Position numbers and translations under genes: made by a program. The notes beneath the pieces were generated by a model that was not told where the DNA came from, made no database searches, and worked only from the letters and a program-made list of their open reading frames with translations. DNA of 64,000 nucleotides from Euonymus europaeus (Eukaryota; Streptophyta; Magnoliopsida; Celastrales; Celastraceae), in assembly GCA_963580455.1 (NCBI GenBank), contig OY756966.1, forward strand, positions 23,315,001 through 23,379,000, in the 5' to 3' direction. The stretch's first letter is position 1. Each line of letters opens with the position of its first letter. This document shows, piece by piece, positions 46,303 through 59,763 of the stretch.

Positions 46303-48778
46303 ATGGCTTCCTTGTCTGGAATCCTTCAACGACCTTTCGCTGCTGTTGCTCTTGTTGCTACGGTTTCTGTTTCGACTGAATTTTCCAATAAGTTGCCATC
46401 TATTAGATCGTCAGACACTTCTTCCACCTTGGAACAAATTGATTCACATGTATCTTCAGCACAAGAATTAAAGTCTTCGTGGGTTTCACATATATCAGCT
46501 TCCAAGCTTGCAAATTTGTCATGCATATGGAGGATACAAATCCCTGTACCTAATGTTCAGTTGCCTGTTGTCAACCTTGGCCACAAGTTTATTCCTGGTA
46601 CATGTGGTTCTGTTGCTTCTCCGGTGCTTCTCGATTCTTATCAGTCTGCCAAGTTGCCCCAAGCAGCAAAGCCAACTGCATCAACGAAAGCCATCTCTAG
46701 TTCACCACCCGATGTCTTGTATAGATGGCATTTGCCAGAGCCAAATGCTATTGATGTTTCTGGGACTTCCAACTCTCCGCCTGTGAAATCCAAGACGGTG
46801 GTGGTGTTGCTAGGATGGTTGGGAGCAAAACAAAAACATTTAAAAAGATTGGCACAGTGGTATACTTCAATGGGTTTTCATGCTATTACCTTTACTTTCC
46901 CAATGAGTGAGGTTCTCAGTTATCAAGTTGGCGGCAAAGCTGAACAGAATGTAGAAATGCTTGCTAACCATCTTGCTGGTTGGTTGGAAGAAGAGCATGG
47001 AAAGAATTTGGTTTTTCACACTTTCAGCAACACTGGATGGTTAACGTGAGTCTCCCTGCAACTCCACCCTTTTTTCTCTTTCTGAAGCAAACTACGCACC
47101 CACTCCCACACCCTTTCCTTTTGTTATTATTGGCCTTTTGTAGCACGGTTTTGCTTTCAATGTTTTGATTGAATGTATCCTGATGCAGATATGGAGTCAT
47201 CCTGGAGAAGTTTCGTAAACAGGATCCATCTTTGATGGGCAAGATCAGGGGTTGCATTGTGGATTCTGCACCTGTAGCGCGACCTGATGCTCAGGTATAT
47301 ATCGTTGTTGCAGTTGTTTAAACTTTCTAGATTTTTGTGGGTGAGAATAGTAGTATAGCTTCAGTTTCTTTTTGTATTGCTGGTTCTCTTTTCCAATCAA
47401 ACACTCTCGGTTACATTATTAGAAAATGAATATCTTTTCCCAAAAAACTTGTGTGTATATTGATTTTGTTTATGAATATTGATAAGTTGTGATGCGTTAG
47501 GCTGGCTGATAAGTTGACATTGTTGGTGGCGTTTAACTCTTGCACATGCAATGCATTGTTTGTGTGCTCTATTATGCAGTTCCGCATTTCTGATTTACAG
47601 TATGTTGTGCCCACTTATGCATTGTGCATTCGTAAATATTTATATTCGTGACATATTGCATGTACTAGTTACTGTGCATTGTTCACTGTTATACGTAATA
47701 CAGCGTTATGTTTGGCACTTGCAAAAGTATGTAAAGTTGTTCTTTGCATAAGAGCTTCAATGGGTAGATTAAAAGTTACTAACCAGATCCAGATAGTTCT
47801 AAATCTTAAAAGATGGTGAATGGCTATAGATTAAAGATATGAAGGTATTAGATGTCTGTTCTCCCTTTACTTGTATTACTGTTAGATGGATGATTTGGTT
47901 GAACATGTACACTGTGATATTTTATTTGAAACTTTGTTCCATTTGTATAGGTTTGGGCCTCAGGTTTCTCTGCAGCTTTCCTCAAGAAGAATAGTGTTGC
48001 TACCAAAGGATTGTCATCAGATACAAATGTATTAGTTGGTGGTCACAAACCTGCAGCAACAGAATCCACTTTGCTGTTGGTTTTGGAGAAGTTCTTTGAG
48101 GTTGTTTTAAATCTCCCCAAAGTGAACAGGTATACTTTACTCCACCCCCCTCCCCCTCTTCTAGCAATTGACTGTTTTCTTTTGTGTGATTTATTACATG
48201 ACAATATTATTGATTTTTTTTTTGTTGCAATCTATACCTGTTGGATAATGATGATTGTTCAATGTGCTGAGCTAAATGTCATAAGGAGTTTTCAAACTGA
48301 TTATTATGAAAGATAATTTTCTAGGATATGGATATTTTCTCTCACGGCCACGGGGCACACTTTTTCCTGTACTTATGTTTGTAAAAGCTTGAAAGGGTGT
48401 GTTTAGTTGCATAACTAAATTTTCTAAAGCAATGACAAATGCTGATATCTGTCTTGGCTGTTTCTTCGTTCATGGAAGCTTACATAAATTTATTTTCTCA
48501 GGAGGCTTTCTGATGTGGTGTCCTTGTTGTCATCGGGACAACCGAAATGCCCACAGTTGTATATATATAGTTCTGCAGACAGAGTTATCCCAGCAGGATC
48601 AGTGGAGTCATTCATAGATGAACAGCGTAAGGCGGGGCGTGAGGTCAGGGCGTGCAACTTTGTGTCCACGCCTCATGTTGATCATTTCAGAAATGACCCA
48701 AATCTCTATACTGCTCAGCTCAACCAATTTTTAGAAGACTGTGTGCTTCCTGACAGCATTGTTAAGCAAAACAGCTGA
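46303..48778 (+). CDS. DUF829/TMEM53-type alpha/beta-hydrolase, four coding exons
   Basis: Coding exons are 46303-47045, 47189-47294, 47951-48129 and 48502-48778 (stop TGA). All junctions are GT-AG and in phase, giving 434 residues. The start MASLSGILQRPF was chosen over an ATG nine bases upstream because it fits plant homologues as I remember them. Visible features are VVVLLGWLGAKQKHLK (about residues 164-179), the first strand and oxyanion turn of an alpha/beta-hydrolase; HTFSNTGW with the presumed nucleophile Ser near 242; SSADRVIP with an acidic residue near Asp369; and TPHVDHF with His near 401-404. Together these are a plausible triad. The N-terminal about 150 residues are Ser-rich, possibly a targeting region. 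Animal TMEM53 is a nuclear-envelope protein; the role of the plant members is not settled. This is one of two apparently intact genes in the window. Confidence 0.9.
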
Positions 48779-50426
48779 GGCACTGACCAGAACAACATTT
48801 GTTGCCTTCTTTATTTCTTACAAATTTTAAAATTGTTTATAGAAATTGATTCATTGACATAGAGGAAGGAAGGATGTTGAATACAACACAAATAATAGAT
48901 CGTCTGTATTCTTTATTTTTTTCAAAAATTGTAGATAAAGACAGTGGCTTTCGTTGCTGGGGTTGGGGGTGGGGCAGGAGCAGGCCCTGCTGTAGTAGCC
49001 TACTGATGCATGATTTTTTTAATAAATTTGTAATATTCATAAATGATATATTTTTTGTTTTAAGATTAAAAAAAACATCAACACAATCGTTAGATATATG
49101 GAGCGGTCATCATACTTTGCCATGCATGCGACATGCCTTATGTGATCTAGGCCAGATTTTATGGAGTGACACAAATCAAGAATATCAGGCTGGTCCATGT
49201 TCTCCAGACTGCTTTGATTGAACGCTAGAGATGAGAGATCCATATCTTCCATCTACTGATTGATGAGATGACTAGTTATTACACTCCAGCTCCAGGATGT
49301 CGGTCTACTATTTGATATTACTAGATCTGGTATGCATGATTGGAATGAGATGACGCTCTAGTTACTTAGTGTGGTAGCCTCTGCTGAGGAGAGCACGAGA
49401 GCCTCGTTGTTAATGAAGGTCATCGACTTGATTAGATTAAGGGCAGCAGTCAAGCACCACGTGGATGTCATGATATCCCACAGACACGGGTTAGGAAGAG
49501 AATGATCGGATTTTAGATTTATGTTGTTTTATTTGATCTTGGATATGTACGACCTGAACTATTACATTCGGTAATTGCCACAGAACTGGGTATTATGCAT
49601 ATATGTATATTATTCTTTGCAAGTTGGTTGTGTTTATTTTTATAATCGACATTTTTTTAAGAATTATATAATCAATAACACTACTGTCCATAGCATCATC
49701 GACCCTAATATCGTCTAGGTTGAATATTACACATTTAATAAATTTTTTTAAAAAATTCTTTGAGTTACTTACTTCAGCTACATAACTTGACATTTTCAAA
49801 CTAAACTCATGGCATTCTGAAAGTTCATTTCATTATGAAAATTCATTTTATTATGAAATATGAATGATCTCATCAGATGATTCTCAGTTTCAACAAAGCC
49901 AAAAGGTACTCACCAAGCTTTCGGAGTCCGGCTGCAATTAAAAGTGTTTGCTTTCTTCCCTAGCTTGTTCATATTTCTTAACACAGAATCTTCGATTCTT
50001 TTCCTGGAATTCCAAGGACCAATTGTTCTTGGACCGAATTCTCCATTTTTCGATCACTCTCGACTTTCAATGGTGTCTCCTAAACAAACAACTGCTATAG
50101 AGTCTTCTTGACTGAAGAAAGAGGCGATTGCGGTGAATGACATAGAAGTTTGAATTCAGATAGACGTACGTATTTAAAGGGATGAACAAAGCAGGCTTTC
50201 TGTTTCATGAGTCATCTATTGACTATTGCTCATCACAAGGAAAAAAGTAACAGAGACATGATGACATGACTCATAAAAATGTATTTTAAAAAGAAAGGAT
50301 ATGGTAAGGAAAAAAAAAATATTGCAGAAAATGCCAAGTCTTCTTTTGTCAAAAAATTAGAGGAAAACTGGATTCTGGTAGTTATCCTGTTGTTCCTGAG
50401 TAACTGATTTCCAATATCTAAAGATT

Positions 50427-50594
50427 GAGAATTAGGAAATCAGGCAAACTTTGGATAATAATCTTAACTAGTCGTTTGATTTGTAGAATAATTTGAGTGA
50501 TAATAAGTTTGAGAATTAGGAAATCAGGCAAACTTTGGATAATAATTTTAACTAGTCGTTTGATTTGTAGAATAATTAGAGTGATAATAAGAAT
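50427..50594. repeat. 84-bp direct tandem repeat
   Basis: GAGAATTAGGAAATCAGGCA starts at 50427 and again at 50511, and the two 84-bp units differ at only a few positions. A G/A/T-rich AGAATGAGAATG tract follows. Confidence 0.85.
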
Positions 50595-51039
50595 AAGAAT
50601 GAGAATGAGAGTGATAATGAGCTTTTTATTCTTACGTTTGGTATGTATAAAAATTATTTTTGGAATGAGAATTACGTTTGCCAATGTAACTTTCTGCACT
50701 CTTGAAGTCGAGCATATACATTTAAAAAAATGCATTACATCAAACCACGAATTATTCGCTGAAGCAAATTGAAAGATGACATAGTCTAATCATTTAAACA
50801 ACGAGTAGTCGCATTAAATTTTGTGCATTTGTGCTGATATGATCGGATCCTATTCACAAATTGATGAAGAAAAAAAGGCAATGCAAAGTAGTTAATAATG
50901 ATTTCATTGGTCAAAGTATACATATTATATCAGACTAAAGTCCGTGTACATCATGTCAGTCTCGAGTCCCGACCACGCGCATCGGGAGCCTTGTGCACGA
51001 GAATGATTCTTGTTTACCTTGGTCAAAGTATAGAATCCC

Positions 51040-51440
51040 CACAAGTCAGAATTTCATATCCACTCTCATACATGTCAATAATATTATCCTCTTTAAGTTT
51101 GTCGATTTCCGTGGATACGTCGGGCTCACACGATTTTGTTGGGAGTTACCCAACTCATGTGGGAAATTATGTTTTAACACTCCCCACACTAGTGAGCTGA
51201 GTTATGTTAGGCCTAACAAGTGGACATATGAACTTCACTTTGATATTATATCATAAATCCATACTCCCATATATGTCAACAATATTGTCCGCTTCAGATT
51301 TGCCGATTCCCATAGATACATCATACTCACGCAACTTTATTATTCTTGATTCGTCTCACTTAATTATACTTAAGCTAAATCACTCGGTTGGTAGTTATCC
51401 AACCGATGTGGGACATTATGTTCCAACACATTCTTTTTTC
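51040..51440. repeat. Two diverged direct copies of a transposon-like unit
   Basis: About 51050-51185 and 51255-51440 share the order CATATATGTCAA.AATATTGTCC, TTTG.CGATT.C, GGATACAT, then GTTA.CCAAC..ATGTGGGA.ATTATGTT..AACAC. The unit resembles the CATGTGGGACA box common in plant LTR leaders. I see no 5S-like segment that would make it a Cassandra TRIM. Confidence 0.5.
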
Positions 51441-53339
51441 TTTTACCATGCTGAGGCGTGTGAATGAATGGGCAGAAGTATGACGTGCATATAGCTTTAC
51501 CTGTTTGTTCATACTGACATTTGCCTTAAAGAAATGTTAAGTCTCTGACAACTCATGCTGACGAACAATGAAGCCTACAAGCAAACCCACATCAGCTCCA
51601 TCTTCCACCTCCATCAAAAGCCATTTTGCCTCCTCGGTGCTTTCAAAATTGTACAAAACCACTCACATTCAACGTCACTCACTCTACCAAGCAATCCGTA
51701 ATCCCTGCAACCTCCACCATCTCCAAAATCGCAATCTCCCTCATTGTGAGCGATTCGTTCAAGGACAATGCCGCACTCCATTTCTAGTCGTCTAAGCCTC
51801 CAAGAGTTACTGCTATCACTTTTGTAACACTAGTATTTCCTCCAATGCCACTTATCCTCACGAAATGCACCATGAAATTGAACTCTATCGAATTCACAGT
51901 GTCGCCATGGATTTTGACAAAAGGCTTTGTTTCTAATTAATTGGTACAAACAGGCATGGCAGCTATAGCCACTAGGGAAAAAGAATTTGCAAGATTTCAT
52001 TGGGGCCTGGCCTCCAGTGAATTGCTACGAGATCGATCTTTGTTTACCTGCCATTTGATTGACATTTAAAAGGGAGAATAAGACGAGATGAGAATGAAAA
52101 TATTCATTCTTGTATTTGGTCGAATGTAGAATCACAAATTAATCTCACCCTCATTCTCCCTGAGAATATTAGCCAAATTCATCAAAATGATTTGATTAGT
52201 TAAACTTCGAAAGGGAGAATCAAAACAATGAGTTTTGATGTTTAAAAAATAATCTTATCTCTTATTAATAAGTAATTAGATTAAAATTCTAACACTCAAT
52301 TTATTTCATATACGCATGACAATGCTCGTTTCACGCCTCACACAAGCTTGACGTTTCTTAATTTAAAAACGATAAAACACGACACTTTTCATCAACGATA
52401 GATAACACTTGTTATAATTCAGTAACTCATTGTTCAAATGTGACTCCTTAGCCACTAATTATACAAAATTAGTGACCAAAACGTAACATTTAGTTAATGA
52501 GTGACTGAATTGTAATAGAGACTAACACTTTTATACTCGAATTTCATCATGTAATAGTTTCAAAATAAGTTTCAAAAAAAAAATAATCCAATTATCAAGA
52601 AATAAACTCCAGCACTTCTATTCTAGAGAGGAAGTTTTGAAAAATAAACTCGACCAATTTTGAAACATGAAAATAAAATCAATCCCAAGAGACCCTCACA
52701 AACATTTTGCAAACCAAAAAGCCTCAACATCGAGCCTCGAGCCTATTATATAAAGTTCGAGGATTTAAAGCTTCCTTGTGACGAGTACCAACTATTCCGC
52801 TATAGTTCCACGCACGATGTTAATTTTCATTAAACGTATGTCAAAAAAAAACTATTTATTAATTATTATTAGCCAAAACAACCCAATAGTGAAAGAGAAA
52901 TTGAGATGCATGCAAAAATATAAAAGCGCTCTTTACAAAGTTTGCAGTAAATTTTCTTCACATTGACAGCTTCTCCGACTCTAATAATGTTAAATTGTTT
53001 TTCTCAAAAAAAAAATGTTAAATTGTCTGGAAGAACAAAAACATAGCAGACTGCTTCTCTTAGTTCCCTATCCATAAATGCTTTGAAATTTCTGATAATT
53101 TGCCTATACAGATGCATCTAGTTTCTTTCATCGGGCTTATTCGAGATCGGGAAGAAATGACAGAAAAAGAGACGGAAAAGATACCTACTTCTCGTGCAAC
53201 AAAACCATAATCTTATTCAGGATTCCATGGAAAAGTACTAACCCAATGTGAGCACAAGCTGAAGGTCTACTGTATATTAGCACATTTCACGGCTAAAAAG
53301 TGCATTACCGATCAGCAGTTGTGTGCGGCATTGGATACG

Positions 53340-56146
53340 TCATAGGACCATCTTCATTGGTGCTCCAGGTACATTTCCAGGCAATGGAGCCCTGACACCA
53401 TATGTCATGTGTGCTGAGGCAGGAAGATTCACAGGAGTGCCTACTGCTGAAATGAAGGGTCCTCCTATGGGTTGCCCTATTGTCGGAAGACCATACATGC
53501 CGACACCTGGGAGTCCCGTTGGGTCTGTACTAGTTGACTGACCAGTGATGGGTCCTTGAGGTGCTGAAATATCTCCACTGCCAACACTAGTAATGTCATG
53601 AATGCTCGATCGTCTTCTATCTTTGTTCATCGAGTTCAAACGAATGAAGTACTTTTGTGCATGGCTTGCCACTTGCGTAGGTGTTCTGGTCACTACAAAG
53701 TTCCGAGATATGCTTCGCCAATCACCCTTTCCGTATTTATCCAAACCAAGAAGAAAAATCCTGTTCATTGCAGGCTGCACATCAGTACCCACAATAAACT
53801 ACAATCTACCACACTTTAATGAAGAGTGCATCAAATGAATATTAAAAGTAAAAGACTAGCTTGATTTTACTTTCAAAAGACAGTGAAAATACAAATGAAT
53901 GGCAATTCAGTATCAAGAAATAATTGTGATTCTGGTTCAGAAATCATAGGCGCTTTTTCCGCCAATCTCTTTAACTAAAGCCATATTATTGCAAAAAAAA
54001 TTAGGGAGATAGCGTCACAATATAATAATAGTATGCAATCTAAAACGAGATAAGAGAGACAGAACCCAACATCCCAAGTCGGTCTATGTAGAAAGGGTCC
54101 TTGGAATCCTACCCTTCTTAAGTATAGTTTCTTCAGAAAGAATTGCTGAATTCCAAGGCACAAACTCAGTATAGAGGGCGGAAGTAGATAAACAATGCCC
54201 AAAAAGAGAGAGCATTTAAAAAACCATATGACAACATAGATGCAGCATGAAAGAAAGATCATTGAGGCAATCATGTTACCGTTGGTAGCTATCCTTAGGA
54301 ACTTGAACCCGCGTGGATTACGCATTAGACAAACAGAAGCAGGGCGATAGTGGCAAGAAATGTTTGATAAAACCAAATCTAAATGCCAGCTATATAATCT
54401 TCATTAATGCTGATGACTATCTCAACCCACGAACCCTTTTTGTTATGCATGCGAACCACACCCTGGTGATTATTACATCTAAGTACCTTGTTTTAGCATT
54501 CTTAACCATATCATTACAGAAAATTTCAGTATCCAGGAACCTCCTACATTATGACACTTGATGACAGCATAGAATTTCTCTTTATAGACATCACAGAGTC
54601 AAAAGTGACTTCTACAGCTACTATGTGAAAACATAATGAGAATGGAGATAAATTCAAAAGAAAGGCAAACAAATACACACAAGTAGGCAGCACACACAAC
54701 CCTCATCAATTGAACGATACTTCATGACCACTGTTATTCTGTCAAGACTTGTTTCAGAAAATCCAAGGTTCCTACTACAACAAATCTGATGCTGAAGTCT
54801 CAAAATGGAAGGTTGTCATTTCGGTACCTAAAAACACTAAAGTAGAACCCATCAATTTCCCAGTTCCAACACGGTGCTACTGGCTACTGCATTTGATAGT
54901 TCACTTGGTTGGGGCTCCGGAAACCAAATATAACATCCAATACCTTAGACTGATGTACCTTCATTAACAAATAAAATGGCGGGAAACGGCCTTCATCTGT
55001 ACACCAGATCACTATTATCGCCAGGTCAAGCTAATTATGCTTCAGTTACCTACATTCCTACAGAAATTATCATAGTCCATTGATTTCTGTTTCACAACAT
55101 CATGTCAATCCCACACAGACATTGAAGCAAAAAAAACCTCAGAATTCTAGAAACAAACTCAACTTAAGACACAATAATCAATCCCTTGATTCCAACTAGA
55201 ATTTCAATCAACTTCCAATCAGGATTCATAGTATAGTGTTAATATTATCAGTTTTCTTGAAGATTTATTAAAAGGTTATTACAAAGATTCGGTAAGACTA
55301 ACACATACTTACCGGATAACTGCCAGAATAAGATATTTCTCAGTTCTCACAGGCCCTAATATGTCAATCCCCTTAATCCACGTATTTGGTGTCATATAAG
55401 ATACTTATTTGGTCTATTTGCCGATTACTTCTTTTAGCGCAGGGTTCCACTGGTTGGATTGCAAAAAATGCTTTGAAGAAAAGGTCAGTGCAAGAAATTA
55501 AAGGGGTACAACTTGAACAACAATAATCACATGAAAGTAACTGCTTTAGTAAGAAACAAGATCAAGAGTCTAGAGCAAAGTTGCAAACAAGATTCCCAAA
55601 AAATCTCACAATGAACACACAAATATATTGTGTACTGATCACAAAAAGTGAAGCCTCAGTTACCAATGTTTAGCATCCAAGTAAAGCTTATGCAAGTGGA
55701 GCTATACAAACCAACACAGGAAAGGAAAAAATTTAATCGAGTCACAAAAAATACTCGGTTCACCTGTGCTCGTCCTCTGTCCAGGCAATCCCCTTACGGC
55801 GTTCCTGATCTGACCTTGAGCCCTTACTTCCATGATTGGATTCACTGTTACAATGCCCGTAATGGCCTCCCTTCTTACCAGTTCCTTCATCGCCGGCATG
55901 GCTCGTTGAACCCTCAGAAGCAGTATAATTAGGCAGGGGAACAAATCCAGCCTCAATCTGGTTAACGTCCTCCACTAAAAGCTCATAATGCTCTTTTATT
56001 TCTTCTAAAGTTTTCCCAGGTACATCAGCTGAAATTTTCTCCCACCAATCTGAAGAATCCTCAGGATGTGTGGCAAGGGAATTTTCGAAGGCCTTATCCT
56101 GCTCTCTAGTCCACACAGAGCTACAGTCTGCTTCATCCAAAGTCAT
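53340..56146 (-). CDS. SHAQKYF-class R-R-type MYB transcription factor (DIVARICATA/SRM1-like)
   Basis: Two coding exons, 56146-55764 and 53760-53340, are separated by a 2003-bp GT-AG intron that splits an Arg codon (267 residues). Exon 1 carries the first MYB/SANT repeat (W12 in [16 protein letters not shown], then [20 protein letters not shown]). The second repeat spans the splice ([23 protein letters not shown]) and contains VASHAQKYF (SHAQKYF at residues 160-166), followed by the basic [13 protein letters not shown]. The C-terminus is Pro/Gly-rich. This architecture defines the plant DIV-like family of DNA-binding factors in floral asymmetry and stress/hormone responses. The start was chosen at the ATG preceding the conserved LDEADCSS. 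The last residues (MKMVL) depart from the family tail, which is present in another frame just downstream. Confidence 0.9.
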
Positions 56147-58104
56147 CTGGCCTTGTTTGAACCCAATTTCCAGAATATCAGCAGAAGAAGAAATCTACCA
56201 AACTGCCCCAGGTATATATTTGCCTATCAGCACCCCACTAAAATTAAGGACTCTATAGAGTACTCCTCGAGAAACGGATCTTGATAGCTGATATACTTGT
56301 ATCACTTGAAACTGATTTTTAATGGGGCACTAGAAGTATGGAAGGCAGAACATGGAAGGCTGCAGAGGTAAGCAAGAGGAGAAACAAACAGACGCAGAAG
56401 AAGCCATGGGAGCTGAACCAGAGATCATCTCCAACAAAAATCATGAAAGACTGAGCATAGAGTATGATACAAATGCAATTGTGATTTGCTTCCACGAAAA
56501 AAAAAAAAAACTGGACTCTTGTGGATTGCTGACCTATTGATGAATGAAAAGGCGGCTAAGTACAGTTAAACAATGACAAAAATCTGAAAACCATAAGACC
56601 CAAGTTGCAAAAAATGATGGTGTGAGCAATTACTGAAATATATTCTAAAGATTAATGGGACGGTGAACCATGGCAATTAGGGTTTTGGATTGTGAAATGT
56701 GAAAGGGACATTGAATAAACCAACCATAGTAGGAAAACCCAGAAATCTGTGATGATTAAACGAAGAGCATCCAAAAAATGCCATTTCTAGTGCCAATAAA
56801 AAAACCCTATTAACCACAACTTCTTCTTGAAAACAACAGTTTCCACAGGCCCACATACCAACTCAAAATAATCAAAAAACTTTTACTGCACATACTCCGG
56901 CTATTCTTTTGTTTTGATTATTAAATCCAATTCAGTATTAAATCCAATTCAGAAACAGTAAAAAGAATCTTAAAAATTTGGCTTGCTTACTCCAAGAAAC
57001 ACATGAATCAGCAACCAAACCAATTTGCACAACTATAATCTTCTACATCAACTAGAATTCAAAATCAAATCATTAAAAATAAGAGAGGGATTTTGACAAA
57101 TTTTTACCTTTCCCTGTATATCAGTCAAAGACATGATAGATTCCTGGGTTTTCTGCTACAGATCAAAAAATACCACTAGTTTTCCTAGGACTTAAAAGCT
57201 TCATCAGCAGACCTTGAATTTCCAACTCTTCAATAAGAAGGGGGAAAAAAACCACCTCACATTCCTTTCACTATCACTGCACAATCCTCTCAAAGGAGTG
57301 AACACAAAAACAAGCAAAACGCCATAAAATGACAGATTACCGAAACATCATAGTACAGGCGCTATCTAGATTTTGACTCTTTAACCAACCCCATCAAAAC
57401 TTTTAACTTCCAAATGTAGTGGAACAAGATTATATAAGGAAGGAAAGGAAAAAAAACCACTTACCTTCCAAATCACACTCCACCACCGGTTTCCCTTTTA
57501 TGCCATGGTAATCTCGGGTCAAAATTTCCAAACCATTAACAATTCACTGTGTATTTATATTAGTACAAAAAAACAAACGAACCGCATTTATGACCCTAAT
57601 GCTGCCAGAACAAAAAAAAAATGGGAGTATTCGGAAACCAGATGAACCCAAAGAAAAAAACCCAAGAAAAAAAATGCCAACAGAAATTGGGGTTTTGAAG
57701 AAAGGACCTAAATTGGATTGAAATTTACAAGGATATGCATAGAAATTATTAGTGATGTTGATGGGTTATGAGGAAAAATCCACAAAAAGGAGGTGGTGCA
57801 ATAGGCAGCAGGGTCAATTGGTCCCATCTCCAACAACTAGTTGCTCCGTAAAAAGACATGTAAAATTGAAAAGAGGCTTTCACTCGAGGTTGCCATGCAC
57901 TGGAATCTGCGATAACCATTAATATCTGACAAGTAAAAGAAAACCTTTTTTCCAATATACATAACAGCAGAGAGAGATTAATTTGTCAGCATGACCAGTA
58001 GGAGAGGAAATTATATATAGTGTTTTGTATTTATAGGTTTGCGAAATTGATTACCTTCAAGGCTTCAACCACACAGTGATGATGCAGCGAACGACGATTC
58101 AATC
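56147..58104 (-). other. 5' leader and promoter region of the MYB gene
   Basis: Several minus-strand donor-like sites suggest untranslated leader exons upstream of the start codon, for example GGAAG|GTAAGT near 57466, GAAAG|GTAAAA near 57108 and GAAG|GTAATC near 58050, possibly used alternatively. The sequence is AT-rich with no competing coding region. The hAT element at 58105 inserted just upstream may alter the promoter. Confidence 0.45.
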
Positions 58105-58524
58105 TAGGGCTGTAATCGGTCGGTTTTCGGTCGGTTTGGCGGTGGCTTACACCCGGGCCGAAAGTCTCGGTTTTTTCATTTAGTAGTCGGCCAATTCACA
58201 GAATGTACTGATAATAACCGATATTCGGTTCGGTCGGTTTTCGGTTAATGGGTTGGGCTCAGTTTTGTTGGGCTTCAGGCCAATCACAAGTATAAAATAT
58301 AAATTAAAAAAGCAGTTCAGTTCATGACACATTAACACTTCCAGGTCCAAACGCTTTAAATAGTTAAACTACAAATCCAAATACAAGTTTTCAGCCTAAA
58401 TAATACATACGAAATTCAACTATTCAAGCCTTCAACTGAAGGCTTAAAAACTAAAAAGGCTACAAGTCATTACAATATTACATGCCAAATTAAAATGGTC
58501 CAAAATATCAAATTATCAAAAGCA

Positions 58525-58914
58525 TTAAAATAGTGCAGTTACACTACTGCAAAGTGCATACTCACCGGGCTCTAAGGGTTTGAAACTCAAAGTAGTTTGT
58601 CCCTTCACCAATTCACTCTCCCTATCCCTAAATGGATTCTCCATGGATGCACATACATTAACCAAATGATTATTCAATGAACCAGTACCATTTTGTTTTG
58701 TATCAGCAGCATAACTTTTGTTACAGTATTTGCAAAATGCCCTACATTTACCAACTTGGTCTTTAGGCACATCAAAATGATCTCATACCCATGATCTTTT
58801 TCTAGAAGATGTGCATTCACTTATGGAAATCGCTGGAGCTGGAGCTGTAGAGTTCACCATATCATGCTCTTCATCTGCAGTGTCCATCGGAACACACTCT
58901 TAGTCTTCAGCCAT
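58525..58914 (-). pseudogene. hAT transposase N-terminus with BED zinc finger, broken
   Basis: From the ATG at 58914 the frame reads MAED, stop, then an acidic segment, SSRKRSWV, stop, DHFDVPKDQVGKCRAFCKYC, NKSYAADTKQNGTGSLNNHL and VNVC. This is the BED-finger signature (W..F, C..C, then H...C) of plant hAT transposases. Two nonsense codons and the absence of everything beyond about 130 codons show that it is dead. Confidence 0.82.
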
Positions 58915-59251
58915 GGTAACTAGAAAGAGAGTCGGACACTCGGATCAGATCAGTATTCAGTACATACTATATATTCAAACTATATACAACCTAATTAGTA
59001 ATTCATGCGAAAAATAGAAAGAGTGTCGGATTCGGACCATCACCTGATTCACCTCAAATTTTGAGAGAGGAAAAGAGGATTGTCAATCTGGGTGTGCTTT
59101 TTGCCTTTCTAGGATTTTTCGCTTGATACTTGATAGTGAGTGCCGACTTCCGAGTCAAGAAGAACTAGAGAAGTAGAGAACCTGACAAGTGAGAACGAGT
59201 GAGACTATGATTTCAGATTTGTGAGAGAAATGAGATTTGAGAGATCAAGAC

Positions 59252-59763
59252 TAGGGATGGCAATTTTAAACCGATCCGGTCCGATCCGAATTCATTGGAT
59301 TTTACCCGATCCGCCAATAGAACGGGTCGGATTCGGGTTTTAAAATTATAACCCGGCCCTGGGTCGGGTCGGATGCGGGTATATACAACATCCGACCCGG
59401 TATACCCGGGATATACTTAAATAATTATATATATATACACACACTAATAATCTAATATACATATTATATATTTGATCCTTTGTAATTTGTGTATTGAGTT
59501 AGCTCGGAATATTGTTTACTAAATTGGTTCGAAAATTGGAATGTTGTTATTCTAATTGAATATTTTGCAACTATTAAATTGGAAAAATTACATTTGGGGC
59601 GGGTACCCGATTTCGGGGCGGATATAGTCGGAGTTCGGATGCGGGTAAAAACATTAAGACCCGAGAGCGGGTCGAAGGCAGAGTCGGGTAGGATGTATAG
59701 AGGAGCGGGTCGGATGCGGATTTTACACAGTCCGGAAAAAAATCCGACCCGTTGCCATCCCTA
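59252..59763. mobile_element. Nested hAT MITE with exact 8-bp target duplication
   Basis: 512 bp with ends TAGGGATGGCAA and its near complement TTGCCATCCCTA. The target duplication is ATCAAGAC (59244-59251 and 59764-59771). Subterminal sequence is packed with GGGTCGG/CCGACCC motifs. There is no transposase. It inserted into the larger hAT, so it is the younger of the two. Confidence 0.9.

Larger units (their letters stand above)
48779..53339. other. Intergenic region between two convergent genes
   Basis: The hydrolase and MYB genes point toward each other across this gap. 49080-49460 is moderately GC-rich without a clear frame. 50427-50594 and 51040-51440 hold repeats. 51620-51960 has a stretch that reads open with one stop (LTFNVTHSTKQSVIPATSTI), possibly a decayed exon of an unrecognised gene. 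Nothing else is supportable. Confidence 0.45.

Noticed and set aside
50900..51470. Cassandra TRIM with 5S-like promoter
   Set aside because: The CATGTGGGACATTATG-type boxes recall plant LTR leaders, but no 5S rRNA-like A/C-box segment is visible.
53598..53838. Plus-strand open frames across the MYB exon
   Set aside because: They are antisense shadows of the well-supported second MYB exon.
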